Source: VRUE01 sp033856195 (lineage in GTDB: Bacteria > Actinomycetota > Thermoleophilia > Solirubrobacterales > 70-9). From it: DNA of 64,000 nucleotides. Of the stretch, positions 34,902 to 43,373 are shown piece by piece; position 1 is the stretch's first letter, and the number at the start of each line of letters is the position of its first letter. Location: assembly GCA_033856195.1 (NCBI GenBank), contig JAWVFL010000002.1, positions 1-64,000 of the forward strand, in the 5' to 3' direction. The notes below the pieces were generated by a model. That model had not been told where the DNA came from. It saw only the letters and a list, made by a program, of their open reading frames with translations, and did no database searches. The position numbers and the translations under genes are program-made.

Positions 34902-35786
34902 ATGGCCTCTAACGCCACCAAGGGCGGCAAGCGAGGCCTCGGCAGCGGCCTCTCGGCGATCCTGCCCGAGGCCAGTCCCGAGCAGGCCGGGGAGCTGCGC
35001 GAGCTGCCGACCGAGTTGATCAAGCCGAACCCCAACCAGCCCCGCACCAAGATCGACCCGGAGTCGCTCGCCGGCCTCGCCTCCTCGATCGAGGCCAACG
35101 GCGTCGTGCAGCCGCTGCTGGTCCGCCCCCTCCCCGACGGCAGTTATGAGCTGATCGCCGGCGAGCGGCGCTGGCGCGCCGCTCAGGCGACCGGGCTGGC
35201 CAAGGTGCCCGCCGTGGTCCGTGACCAGGAGCTGGCCGAGCGCCTGCAGGTGGCGCTGATCGAGAACATGGTCCGCGAGGACCTCAATCCCGTCGACGAG
35301 GCGCGCGCCTGCGCCGCGCTGGTCGACGAACTGGGACTTTCCAAGGAGGAGCTGGGGCGCCGGGTGGGCCGCAGCCGCCCGGCCGTCTCCAACCTGATTC
35401 GCTTGCTCGATCTCCCCGACGAGGCGCTGGAGCTGCTCGAGTCGGGTGAGCTGAGCGAAGGCCACGGCCGCGCCCTCCTCGCCGCCGACGGCAACGACGT
35501 GCGGCGTCGCCTCGCCCGGGACGCGGTCCGCGCCGGCTGGTCGGTCCGCGAGACCGAGAACAGGGCCAAGCTGGCTAGCCAGCCAAAGAAGGGGAGGAAA
35601 GCGAGGTCGGCGCTCGCACCCGAGGAGGCGGAGGCGCTGCGGGAAGCAGCCGACAAACTCGAGGCCGCGATCGGCCACGAGGTCAAGCTGCGCCCCAAGG
35701 GGGGGGAGATCGCACTCGAGATCCGCCTCGACGACCTCGACGAGGCGCTCGGCCTGGCCCGCAGCCTCAGCCGCCGAGGGCCCTGA
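34902..35786 (+). CDS. parB: chromosome partitioning protein ParB
   Basis: 294 residues. A basic N-terminus with GLGSGLSAIL is the usual ParA-stimulating segment. The ParB/Srx CTPase domain includes GVVQPLLVRPL and GERRWRAAQATGLAKVPAVV. The HTH domain covers ENMVREDLNPVDEA to GRSRPAVSNLIRLLDLP, and ends in a C-terminal dimer domain after an LAPEEAEALREAADKLEAA helix. It binds parS, spreads by CTP clamping and is moved by ParA. It follows parA by 8 bp. Confidence 0.95.
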   Translation: MASNATKGGKRGLGSGLSAILPEASPEQAGELRELPTELIKPNPNQPRTKIDPESLAGLASSIEANGVVQPLLVRPLPDGSYELIAGERRWRAAQATGLAKVPAVVRDQELAERLQVALIENMVREDLNPVDEARACAALVDELGLSKEELGRRVGRSRPAVSNLIRLLDLPDEALELLESGELSEGHGRALLAADGNDVRRRLARDAVRAGWSVRETENRAKLASQPKKGRKARSALAPEEAEALREAADKLEAAIGHEVKLRPKGGEIALEIRLDDLDEALGLARSLSRRGP

Positions 35787-35817
35787 ACGCCTCGGTCGCC
35801 GGGCACGATTCCCCCGC

Positions 35818-35823
35818 TATCCT
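35818..35823 (+). promoter_or_regulatory. -10 box for tRNA-Ile
   Basis: TATCCT ends 12 nt before the first base of the tRNA, a fitting distance for a short 5' leader removed by RNase P. The -35 is weak. Confidence 0.4.
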
Positions 35824-35835
35824 TCGCTTGGCTCC

Positions 35836-35909
<74 letters not shown>

Positions 35910-35912
35910 CTC

Positions 35913-36407
35913 GTGCAACAGATGCAGATCTACGGCGTCAGCTTTGACATGGTCGGCAAGCAGCCGATCGTCTTGTTGAAGACTGTCGACAGCAACAAGT
36001 TCCTGCCGATCTGGATCGGGCATCCGGAGGCGGCGGCGATCTTGATGAAGCTGCAGGGCGCCTCGACGCCGCGGCCGATGACTCACGACCTGCTCTCCGA
36101 CGTGCTCGAGCAGCTCGACGCCAAATGCGAGCGGGTCTCGGTCACGGAGCTGCGCGACAACACCTTCTACGCCTCGATCACGGTCTCTATCAACGGCACG
36201 GAGATGGAGATCGATTCGCGGCCATCCGACGCCCTCGCCCTCGCGGTGCGCGTCTCGGCGCCGATCTTCGCCGACGAGGACGTGATCGAGGAGTCGGCGA
36301 TCGAGTTCGAGCACGACGTCGAGGACACCGAGGAGGTCGTCGACAAATTCAAAGAGTTCCTCGACGAGGTCACGCCCGACGACTTCGCCCAGGGCGGCGA
36401 CTCCTAG
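35913..36407 (+). CDS. bifunctional nuclease (BFN/DUF151) family protein
   Basis: 164 residues from GTG 35913 (ATG 35922 gives three fewer). The BFN domain fills about 10-140: VGKQPIVLLKTVDSNKFLPIWIG split at the usual positions, then TPRPMTHDLLSDVLEQL and IDSRPSDALALAVRVSAPIF. Family members show DNase and RNase activity in plants, and a structural role has been proposed in bacteria. The C-terminal tail is acidic. The start is only 3 nt past the tRNA-Ile end, with no room for a promoter or ribosome-binding site, so it is likely co-transcribed with the tRNA. Its stop abuts that of the convergent ddl. Confidence 0.88.
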   Translation: MQQMQIYGVSFDMVGKQPIVLLKTVDSNKFLPIWIGHPEAAAILMKLQGASTPRPMTHDLLSDVLEQLDAKCERVSVTELRDNTFYASITVSINGTEMEIDSRPSDALALAVRVSAPIFADEDVIEESAIEFEHDVEDTEEVVDKFKEFLDEVTPDDFAQGGDS

Positions 36408-37340
36408 CTAAGCACCGGCGGGCGCCAGGGCAAGGTCGAGGATCTTCTCGACCAGCTGCTCGAAGTTCATCCCGGCCGCCTCGGCGGCTTGGGGGAGGAG
36501 GCTGGTATCGGTGAGGCCCGGGATCGCGTTGACCTCGAGCACCTGCGGCCCGTCGGCGGCGAGGATCAGGTCGACGCGCGAGAAGCCCGAGCAGCCGAGC
36601 GCCTCGTATGCGCCCAGCGCGGCCTCCGTGACCGCGGCCGCCTCAGCGACGCTGAGCTCGGCGGGGCAGACGAAGGAGGTGCGGCCGATCTCGTAACGCG
36701 CTTCGAAGTCGTAGCTGTCGCCGGACTGCGGGATCGCCTCGACCACCGGCAGCGGCTCGTCGCCGAGCACGCTGACCGCAAGCTCGCGCCCGTCGACGAA
36801 GCGTTCCAGGACGACCCGGTCGTCGTAGCTGAAGGCCGAGACGAGAGCCTCGGGGACGTCGAACCAGTTCTCGGCGAATTTGATCCCCAGCGCCGAGCCG
36901 CCGCGGCTGGGCTTGACGACGAGCGGGAAGCCGAGCCGTTCCTCGAGGCCGCCGAGCGCGTCGGCGGCTCCCAGCTCGCGAAAGGCCGTCTCGTTGAAGG
37001 CGAACCAGTCCGGGGTGGGGATGCCGGCGGAGCGCAGCTCGTGCTTGGTCAGGACCTTGTCGATGCAGCGCACGCAGGCGGCGATGCCGGGGCCGGTGAA
37101 GGGGATGCCGAGGATCTCGAGCAGCTCCTGTGCGGTGCCGTCCTCGCCGCCAGGCCCGTGCATCGCGACGAAGGCGACGTCGGGCCGGTTCGCCGCCAGC
37201 TTCTTGACCAGCTCGCCGTCGGCCTCGAGCGGCAGAACCTCATGGCCGAGGCGCTCCAGAGCATCCTCGACCCGCGCCCCCGAACGCAGCGAGACCCCGC
37301 GCTCCAGCGAGCGACCGCCTTTGAGGACCGCGACCTTCAA
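36408..37340 (-). CDS. ddl: D-alanine--D-alanine ligase (second copy)
   Basis: 310 residues, nearer in length to E. coli DdlB than the copy at 9.9-10.9 kb. Motifs: VLKGGRSLERGVSLRSG, MHGPGGEDGTAQELLE, LVVKPSRGGSALGIKFAENW, YDFEARYEIGRTSF (omega loop) and NAIPGLTDTSLLPQAAEAAG. SALG replaces the more common SVG in the serine loop, and the omega loop has Phe in place of the second Tyr. Substrate choice may therefore differ slightly, but nothing points to D-lactate or D-serine. Its ATG overlaps the aminotransferase stop by 4 bp, so both are co-translated. Confidence 0.88.
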   Translation of the reverse strand: MKVAVLKGGRSLERGVSLRSGARVEDALERLGHEVLPLEADGELVKKLAANRPDVAFVAMHGPGGEDGTAQELLEILGIPFTGPGIAACVRCIDKVLTKHELRSAGIPTPDWFAFNETAFRELGAADALGGLEERLGFPLVVKPSRGGSALGIKFAENWFDVPEALVSAFSYDDRVVLERFVDGRELAVSVLGDEPLPVVEAIPQSGDSYDFEARYEIGRTSFVCPAELSVAEAAAVTEAALGAYEALGCSGFSRVDLILAADGPQVLEVNAIPGLTDTSLLPQAAEAAGMNFEQLVEKILDLALAPAGA

Positions 37341-38758
37341 GCGCCGCCCTCGCCGGCCTTGCGAAACGGAACAACGGTCGAATCCGCCTCCGAGGAATCA
37401 GATATGGACGGAGACGGATTCGACCGGGAATCAATTCCGCCCATGCCCTCGGCTGCGCCTGCGGGCATATGCGGGCTCGTCGCGTCTCGCGTCAGTGCTC
37501 CGTAGAGCTCCATCTGCTCCTCGACCGTCTTGCCGATGCGGCGGACCCCCTCGCGGATCTCATCCTCGTTGCCGGCGGAGAAGTTGAGTCGCATCGAGCT
37601 GCGGCCGCGCCCGTCGACGTATGCGGCCTGCCCGGGCACGAAGGCGACGTCCTCACGCAAAGCCTTCGCCAGCAGGTCGCTGGTGTCGATGAAAGGGGGG
37701 AGGGTGGCCCAGACGAAGAGCCCGCCGTCCGGCTCGGTCCAGCTCGCCTGCGGTGGGAAGTAGCGCTCCAGCGCCTCCAGCATTGCGTCGCGACGCCCGC
37801 GGTAGATGCCGACCAGGCTCTCGACGTACTCCCGCCAGTTTCCGGCGGCGAAATACTCGCGGAGGAAGAACTGGGTCAGGGTCGAGGTGCAGAGGTCGGC
37901 GGCCTGCTTGCCCAGCACCACCTTCTCCATCACCGGCGGCGGCGCGACCGCCCAGCCGAGGCGGATGCCCGGAGAGAGAATCTTCGAGAAGGTGCCGATG
38001 TAGATGACGAAGTCGCCACCGTCGAGCTGGTAGAGGGGCGGCAGCGACTCACCGTCGAAGCGGAGCAGCCCGTAGGGGTTGTCCTCGACGACGAGCAGTT
38101 CACGGGAGCGGGCGAGCTCGACCAATCGCCGCCTGCGCTCCAGCGACATCGTCACTCCGGCCGGGTTCTGGAAGGTCGGCACCGAGTAGATGAACTTCGG
38201 CCGGCGCCCTTCGACGTCGAGGCGCTCCAGCGTGTCCTCGAGTTCCTCGATCTTCATTCCCTCGCTATCGCACTCGATCTGGATCGTGTCGGCCTGGTAG
38301 CTGCAGAAGACCGGGATCGCGCCAGGGTAGGTCGGCGCCTCGCAGATCACCGCGTCGCCGGGATCGACGAGCGTCTTGCAGAGCAGGTCGATCGCCTGCT
38401 GGCCGCCGGTGGTGACGATCACGTCGTCGGGGTCGGGGAGCATGCCCTCGGCGCCCATCACCTCGACGATGCAGTCGACCGTCTCGCGGAAGCCCTCCGT
38501 GGGCCCGTACTGAAGCGCCTCCGCCGCCGACTCCTGGGCGATCCGGGTCATCTGCGCGGCGAAGGTCTGCGGCGGGAAGGTCGAGGTGTCGGGCAGGCCG
38601 CCGGCGAGCGAGATCACCTCGGGCCGCGCGGTTATCGCCATCAGGTCGCGCATCGCCGAGGAGCGCATCACCCGCGTCCGCTCCGCGAAGAGGCCGGCGT
38701 AGCGCTCCAGATCGCTGCTGCTGGCGTGGGCGCGACGCCGGTGAGGCGGTTCGGGCAT
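37337..38758 (-). CDS. PLP-dependent aminotransferase, class I/II (LysN/2-aminoadipate-type)
   Basis: 473 residues. Fold-type I aminotransferase: EVISLAGGLPDTSTFP near 46, LQYGPTEGFRETV near 82, VTTGGQQAIDLLCKTLVDPGD near 115-136, VPTFQNPAGVTMS near 195, LVVEDNPYGLLRF near 222 and the PLP lysine in YIGTFSKILSPGIRLGW near 253. No N-terminal MocR-type HTH is present. A Ser/Asp-rich tail of about 45 residues after the domain is unusual. Members transaminate 2-aminoadipate, branched-chain or aromatic amino acids; the substrate is not decided. It is coupled to the second ddl, so a role in wall precursors is possible. CACACT is 7 nt before the ATG. Confidence 0.85.
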   Translation of the reverse strand: MPEPPHRRRAHASSSDLERYAGLFAERTRVMRSSAMRDLMAITARPEVISLAGGLPDTSTFPPQTFAAQMTRIAQESAAEALQYGPTEGFRETVDCIVEVMGAEGMLPDPDDVIVTTGGQQAIDLLCKTLVDPGDAVICEAPTYPGAIPVFCSYQADTIQIECDSEGMKIEELEDTLERLDVEGRRPKFIYSVPTFQNPAGVTMSLERRRRLVELARSRELLVVEDNPYGLLRFDGESLPPLYQLDGGDFVIYIGTFSKILSPGIRLGWAVAPPPVMEKVVLGKQAADLCTSTLTQFFLREYFAAGNWREYVESLVGIYRGRRDAMLEALERYFPPQASWTEPDGGLFVWATLPPFIDTSDLLAKALREDVAFVPGQAAYVDGRGRSSMRLNFSAGNEDEIREGVRRIGKTVEEQMELYGALTRDATSPHMPAGAAEGMGGIDSRSNPSPSISDSSEADSTVVPFRKAGEGGA

Positions 38759-38765
38759 GGGGGAC

Positions 38766-38806
38766 AGTGTGGCGAATCGGCGTCGCGGCACCAGGGGAGT
38801 TAGGTT
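38766..38806. promoter_or_regulatory. divergent promoter pair between the aminotransferase and a membrane protein
   Basis: CACACT on the minus strand (38771-38766) ends 7 nt before the aminotransferase ATG. TAGGTT on the plus strand (38801-38806) ends 7 nt before the membrane-protein ATG. Both predict leaderless transcripts from the 55-bp spacer. Neither -35 is strong. Confidence 0.4.
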
Positions 38807-38813
38807 TTCGGGC

Positions 38814-39248
38814 ATGGGATCTCTCTCCGGCATCTGCCTCGAGCTCGGCATCGGCATCGCGATCGGGATGCTCGCCGGCACCACCGGCACCCACGGCTCG
38901 GCCCGCGGCCGGATGACGATCCTCGCTGGCGTGATCGCGATCCTCGCAGGCTTCCTGTTGGCCGGAACCGCCGACGTCAGCTCGCCCGTCGGCGCTTTCT
39001 TCTGCCTCCTCGGCGCGATCTTCGCCTGCCTGATCGTCAGCGACGTGGTCAGCTCAGCTGGCCGCCGCGAGGGCAGCGGCGCAGGCGCACTCGGCTTCCT
39101 CGTCTCTTTGGCGGCACTGATCGTCGTCGCAATCGCGATCCTGGTCTCCCCCGCCACCTTGCTGGTAATCGCGGCCCTTCTCTGGCTCGGAATCTCAAGA
39201 CGCAGGCGCGCCCAACGCAAACACGCCGGCCTCCGCGTCCTCCGCTAA
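38814..39248 (+). CDS. small four-helix membrane protein, function unknown
   Basis: 144 residues from ATG 38814; the upstream ATG at 38757 would lie before the predicted -10. Hydrophobic segments near 5-24, 33-52, 58-78 and 95-128 make a small integral membrane protein, ending in a very basic tail (RRRRAQRKHAGLRVLR). The first helix is Gly/Ile-rich (CLELGIGIAIGMLAG). I recognise no family or motif. Its stop codon TAA is immediately followed by, and partly inside, the left arm of palindrome B2. Confidence 0.65.
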   Translation: MGSLSGICLELGIGIAIGMLAGTTGTHGSARGRMTILAGVIAILAGFLLAGTADVSSPVGAFFCLLGAIFACLIVSDVVSSAGRREGSGAGALGFLVSLAALIVVAIAILVSPATLLVIAALLWLGISRRRRAQRKHAGLRVLR

Positions 39249-39359
39249 GACCTATCCCGGCAGGGGTGGAACGTCTTGTGCTTTTTCGCCGCGACCCTTG
39301 TCGGCAGCCAGAGACGCCGCTCGAAAAAGTTAAGTGGAACCCCTGCCGGGATAGGTCTT
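39247..39359. repeat. family B palindromic element, copy B2 (reverse orientation)
   Basis: Outer arms 39247-39266 and 39340-39359 pair perfectly over 20 bp and differ from those of B1 and B3 except for the inner CCGG(C/T)AGGGG-type end. CTTTTTCG (39281-39288) pairs with CGAAAAAG (39322-39329). The conserved strands appear reversed: CGTCTTGT at 39272-39279 and TAAGTGGAA at 39331-39339. The left arm starts inside the TAA stop of the membrane-protein gene. Confidence 0.9.
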
Positions 39360-39392
39360 CGGCCCACTCGAACGGTCGAGGATGATGCGCTG

Positions 39393-40907
39393 ATGCCCGC
39401 CAAGAAGCTGATCCTCACCTACGTCGACTCGCTGCGCACCGACATGCTGCAACGCACCGTCGCCGACGGCCGCGCGCCCACTTTTGGCGCGCTGATAGAG
39501 CGTGGCGTCCTCGTACCCGACTGCGTTTCCAGCTTCCCCTCCGTGACGCCCGTCGCCAGCGCCGAGATGGTCACCGGCCGCGGCGCCGACGGCCACTGGA
39601 TCAGTGGCATGAACTGGTACCACCGGCTCGAGCGGCGCTACGTCGAGTACGGCTCCTCGCTCGAGGCCAGCCGCTCGTTCGGCATCTTTCGCTCCCTCTA
39701 TGACCTCGTCTACAACATGAACCTGGCCCATCTCAACCCCGACGTCGAGACCCTCTTCGAGCAGCTCGACGATGCCGGGTTGCGCACGGCCTGCACGCCG
39801 TTCCTGATCTATCGCGGCCGCCACCGCCACCAGGTCTCACTCGACGGCCTCCTGCGCCGCGCGGTCGATGCGACCCGCCTCAAGTTCCGCCACCACACCT
39901 GGGGCCCGGCCGAGCTCTTCTACGGCGACCTCTATGCCAGCCGCGAGGTGCCCTGCAAATCGACCTCGATCCCCGGCAGCCGCGATGGCTACTCGGCCTG
40001 TTGCGCGGCCGAGCTGGCAAAGGCCGACGGGTTCGACTTCCTGCTCTTCTCGCTTCCCGACAACGACAACTACTCGCACCGTTTCGGTCCCGAGGCGAGC
40101 GTCGAGTCGATCGCCAAGGCGGACCACTGCTTCGGCAAACTGGTCGAGGCGGCGGGCGGGCTTGACGCTTTCTTTGACGCCTACGCGTTGATCTTGGTCG
40201 CCGATCACGCCCAGACCCCCGTGCATCGCGGACTGCCGTTGGCTGAGTTGCTGGGACGCGAGTGGACGGTCCTGCAGCCCTCGGAGTCGCGGCCGGAGCC
40301 CGCCCAGCTCGCGGTCAGCCCGACAGGACGGGCAGCGCACGTCTACCTCTTGCCCGGCGCCGCCGAGCGGCCCGACCCGGAAGCGGTGCGCGCGGCCCTT
40401 GGCATCATCGAGGGCGTCGACCTGGTCTGCCGCCTGGAGGACTCCGCCGGCGCGCCCTTGCCCCGGCGCGAGCCGGGGCAACCCTCCGCCGGCGCGACCG
40501 CGGTGGTCGAACGCGGCGAGACGCGGTTGCGCTTCCGTCCCGGCGACCGGGTCGCCGACCTCCGCGGCGCTCGCTGGCAGGTCGAAGGGGACCTCAAGGC
40601 GTTGGAAGCGAACGTCGAGGACGGCCTGCTGAGCAGTGAGAACTATCCGGATCCACTGGCCCGCGTCTGGGCAGCGCTCAGCAGCCCTCACGCGGGAGAC
40701 TTCATCCTCTCCCTCGCGCCGGGCTTCGAGGCCGTCGACTGGGGCGGCGTCACCCACGCCGGCGGTGGCAGCCACGGCTCGCTGCACGCCGGCGACTCGC
40801 TCGGCCCGCTGCTCTTCGTCGGCTGCGGCCCGGCAGACGCGAGCGAGCGAGCGCAGTGGACGCTCTCCGACGTGGCCCCGGCGGCGCGGGACCACTTCGG
40901 ACTATGA
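39393..40907 (+). CDS. type I phosphodiesterase/nucleotide pyrophosphatase family protein
   Basis: 504 residues from ATG 39393; the upstream extension runs through palindrome B2 and is rejected. Alkaline-phosphatase superfamily: ILTYVDSLRTDML near residue 6 (first metal Asp), FPSVTPVASAEMVTGR near 48 (nucleophile Thr), LPDNDNYSHRFGPEA near 220 and LILVADHAQTPVHRG near 265. No signal peptide is seen, so it may act in the cytosol. The C-terminal part includes a GGVTHAGGGSHGSLHAGDS segment that completes the metal site. The stop overlaps the start of the next gene (ATGA), suggesting a linked role with the glycosyltransferase-like protein. Confidence 0.85.
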   Translation: MPAKKLILTYVDSLRTDMLQRTVADGRAPTFGALIERGVLVPDCVSSFPSVTPVASAEMVTGRGADGHWISGMNWYHRLERRYVEYGSSLEASRSFGIFRSLYDLVYNMNLAHLNPDVETLFEQLDDAGLRTACTPFLIYRGRHRHQVSLDGLLRRAVDATRLKFRHHTWGPAELFYGDLYASREVPCKSTSIPGSRDGYSACCAAELAKADGFDFLLFSLPDNDNYSHRFGPEASVESIAKADHCFGKLVEAAGGLDAFFDAYALILVADHAQTPVHRGLPLAELLGREWTVLQPSESRPEPAQLAVSPTGRAAHVYLLPGAAERPDPEAVRAALGIIEGVDLVCRLEDSAGAPLPRREPGQPSAGATAVVERGETRLRFRPGDRVADLRGARWQVEGDLKALEANVEDGLLSSENYPDPLARVWAALSSPHAGDFILSLAPGFEAVDWGGVTHAGGGSHGSLHAGDSLGPLLFVGCGPADASERAQWTLSDVAPAARDHFGL

Positions 40908-42496
40908 GGTGGCTCGCGGCGGGCCTGCTCGCCGCGCTGCTGTGCCTTCCTGCCGTCGCCACCGCGGCGCCGGCGGAAGTCAGCGCGGCAGAGGCCGCCC
41001 GCATCGCCGCCAAGAACCCGAAGGTGGTCGACGAGCGGCAGGCGAACGGAGGGCTCACCCACGTCGCCAACAAGGTCGACGGCAACTGGGAGGTCGGCTA
41101 CTTCGCTGGCGACAAGGAGGTCGCGCTTGTCATCGTCGACCCGTCCACCGGCCTCGTGCGCGAGTCCTGGACCGGCTACCAGGTCGCCTGGAGGATGGCG
41201 CGCGGCTATTCCGGCGCCTTCGGCCACAAGCTCAACGCGCCCTACGTCTTCCTGCCGCTCTGCGCGATCTTCCTGCTCGGGCTGCTCGACTGGCGCCGCC
41301 TCCGCCGGGTGGCCAACCTCGACCTCCTCGTCCTGCTCGGCTTCGGCGTCTCCCACTTCTTCTTCAACCGGGCGGATATCGGCGTTTCGGTGCCGCTCCA
41401 GTACTTGCCGCTCGTCTATCTCTTCGGCCGAGCGCTGTGGATCGGACTGCGGGGCGGAGGAGGGGGGGTCAACCCACGCTGGCCGGCAGCCTGGCTCCTC
41501 ATAGCCGCACTCTTCTTGATCGGCTTCCGAGTGGGACTCAACATGGCCGACTCGGGCGCGATCGACGTCGGCTACGCCGGCGTGGTCGGCGCTGACCGCA
41601 TCGCCCACGGCGAACCGATCTACGACAACTTCCCCGAAGACGTCTCACAGGGCGACACCTACGGGCCGGTCAACTACCTCGCCTACGTGCCCTTCGAGCG
41701 GATCTGGCCCTGGTCGGGAACCTGGGACGACCTGCCGGCGGCCCACGGCGCGGCGGTCTTCTTCGACCTCGCCACCTTCGCCCTGCTGATCCTGCTCGGC
41801 CGCCGCATCCGCCCAGGCCCCGCCGGCAACAAGCTCGCCGCGACCCTCGCCTTCGGCTGGGCCGCCTACCCCTACACAGCCTTCGCCCTGCTCTCCAACT
41901 CCAACGACACCCTCGTAGCAATGCTCCTGGTCGCCACCCTCCTCGCCCTGGCCCGGCCCGCTGCTCGCGGAGTCATGGCCGCGCTGGCAACCCTGGCGAA
42001 GTTCGCTCCCGCCATCCTCCTACCGATGCTCGCCACCCACGGCGAGAGACGTTGGCGCTTCGTCCTTGCCTTCGCCGCGACCGCCGTCGCCCTGCTCCTA
42101 TGGCCGGCAATCGACCCCGGCCTCCACACCCTCTACGACCGCACCATCGCCTACCAATCCGGCCGCAACTCCCCCTTCAGCATCTGGGGCCAGGCCCCGT
42201 CGCTGGAGCCCCTCCGCGTAGCCATCCTGATCGCAGTTGCCGCCCTCTCCCTGCTCTTCGCCTTTCGCCCCAAGGAAAAGAAGCTCTTCCAAGTGGCAGC
42301 GTTGGGGGCGGCTCTCCTGATCAGCGTGCAGCTGACGATGCACCACTGGTTCTACCTCTACATAGTCTGGTTCTACCCACTCTTCCTTGTCGCGCTGTCT
42401 GTTTTGGAGCCTGAGAAGCGGCCGGGGGCTGTCTCGCCGGATCCTCGCGAAGCGGCTCCGCAGAGTTACGCGAGGGTCCCCGCAGGGGACCACTGA
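40904..42496 (+). CDS. polytopic membrane protein, GT-C glycosyltransferase-like
   Basis: 530 residues. A signal-like helix (LAAGLLAALLCLPAVATAAP) precedes an external PepSY-like segment (VDGNWEVGYFAGDKEVALVIVDPSTG). About ten hydrophobic helices follow, with external loops such as PIYDNFPEDVSQGDTYGPVNY, reminiscent of GT-C mannosyltransferases; the donor would be a lipid-linked sugar. The first start overlaps the phosphodiesterase stop. The last 27 codons or so (from KRPGAVSPDPREAAPQ to the stop) are read from palindrome A4, so the natural C-terminus probably ended near residue 504 before the insertion. Confidence 0.75.
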   Translation: MRWLAAGLLAALLCLPAVATAAPAEVSAAEAARIAAKNPKVVDERQANGGLTHVANKVDGNWEVGYFAGDKEVALVIVDPSTGLVRESWTGYQVAWRMARGYSGAFGHKLNAPYVFLPLCAIFLLGLLDWRRLRRVANLDLLVLLGFGVSHFFFNRADIGVSVPLQYLPLVYLFGRALWIGLRGGGGGVNPRWPAAWLLIAALFLIGFRVGLNMADSGAIDVGYAGVVGADRIAHGEPIYDNFPEDVSQGDTYGPVNYLAYVPFERIWPWSGTWDDLPAAHGAAVFFDLATFALLILLGRRIRPGPAGNKLAATLAFGWAAYPYTAFALLSNSNDTLVAMLLVATLLALARPAARGVMAALATLAKFAPAILLPMLATHGERRWRFVLAFAATAVALLLWPAIDPGLHTLYDRTIAYQSGRNSPFSIWGQAPSLEPLRVAILIAVAALSLLFAFRPKEKKLFQVAALGAALLISVQLTMHHWFYLYIVWFYPLFLVALSVLEPEKRPGAVSPDPREAAPQSYARVPAGDH

Positions 42497-42550
42497 ATTC
42501 GCCCCACCAAAGGTGGGGCGTGGGATCCGGCGAGACAGCCCCCGGCCGCT
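42417..42550. repeat. family A palindromic element, copy A4
   Basis: Outer arms 42417-42444 and 42523-42550 pair perfectly over 28 bp, including the inner GGATCC. The core is at 42446-42465. The second and third hairpins are GGTCCCC-GCA-GGGGACC and GCCCCAC-CAAA-GGTGGGGC: their sequence differs from the other copies but the pairing is kept. The left half is translated as the tail of the upstream gene. The right arm ends 5 bp from the ymdB stop. Confidence 0.92.
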
Positions 42551-42555
42551 CCCCG

Positions 42556-43332
42556 CTACGAAGCAGGAGCCGGAACCATCACCGGCTCGATCGAGTCAGC
42601 CAACCCTTGGTCGTTGACGTCCACCACCGCCCCCATCACCCAAACATCCTCCTCAGCCGTCTCAAACTTAACCGGCATCTGAGTGATCATCGACTCCAGG
42701 ATCAGCTCCGGTTTCACCCCAAGCACACTGGTCCGCGACCCGGTCATCCCCACATCGGAGATGAAAGCGGTGCCCTGCGGCAGCACCCGCGCATCCGCCG
42801 TCGGCACGTGCGTATGGGTGCCGAGCACGCCGGCCACTCGACCGTCGAGGTGCCAGCCCATCGCCACCTTCTCGCTCGTCACCTCTGCGTGGAAGTCGAC
42901 GAGGACGAAGTCGCACTCGATTTTCTCGAGGACGTTGTCGGCCTCGTGGAAGGGTGAGCGGGCGACGCGCAGCCCGACGGCGCCGCTGAGGTTGATTATC
43001 CCCGCACGCCGTCCACCGATCTCGACAACCGTGTAGCCGCGGCCGGGATTGGCGTAGGGATAGTTGGCGGGACGGATCACCCGATCGCTGCGGTTGAGGA
43101 AGCCGTAGACCTCGCGGTGGCGATAGACGTGGTTGCCGGTGGTGATCACGTCGACGCCGGCATCGAAGATCGCCGTGGCGGTCTTCTCGGTGATCCCCAT
43201 CCCCCCAGCGGAGTTCTCGCCGTTGACGATGACCATCTCGGGGGCGTAGCGCTCGCGCAGTCCGGGCATCGCGGCGGCGAGACCGCGGCGCCCTGGACCA
43301 CCGACCACGTCGCCGATGAAGAGGACCTTCAT
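42556..43332 (-). CDS. ymdB: YmdB-family metallophosphoesterase
   Basis: 258 residues. Calcineurin-like motifs: KVLFIGDVVGGPGRRGL (first metal Asp), MVIVNGENSAGG, DVITTGNHVYRHRE, FVLVDFHAEVTSEKVAMGWHLDG and VLGTHTHVPTADARVLPQGT. The family (TIGR00282) includes Bacillus YmdB, a 2',3'-cyclic-nucleotide phosphodiesterase that affects biofilm and sporulation. The gene is single and convergent with the glycosyltransferase-like gene across palindrome A4. TAGGGT on the minus strand (43345-43340) is 7 nt before the ATG. Confidence 0.92.
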   Translation of the reverse strand: MKVLFIGDVVGGPGRRGLAAAMPGLRERYAPEMVIVNGENSAGGMGITEKTATAIFDAGVDVITTGNHVYRHREVYGFLNRSDRVIRPANYPYANPGRGYTVVEIGGRRAGIINLSGAVGLRVARSPFHEADNVLEKIECDFVLVDFHAEVTSEKVAMGWHLDGRVAGVLGTHTHVPTADARVLPQGTAFISDVGMTGSRTSVLGVKPELILESMITQMPVKFETAEEDVWVMGAVVDVNDQGLADSIEPVMVPAPAS

Positions 43333-43373
43333 GAGCCTGACCCTATCCGCGCAATTGCGAAAGGGTGTGCAGG

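Noticed and set aside
39276..39392. N-terminal extension of the phosphodiesterase
   Set aside because: It would be encoded by the right half of palindrome B2; the family start fits ATG 39393.
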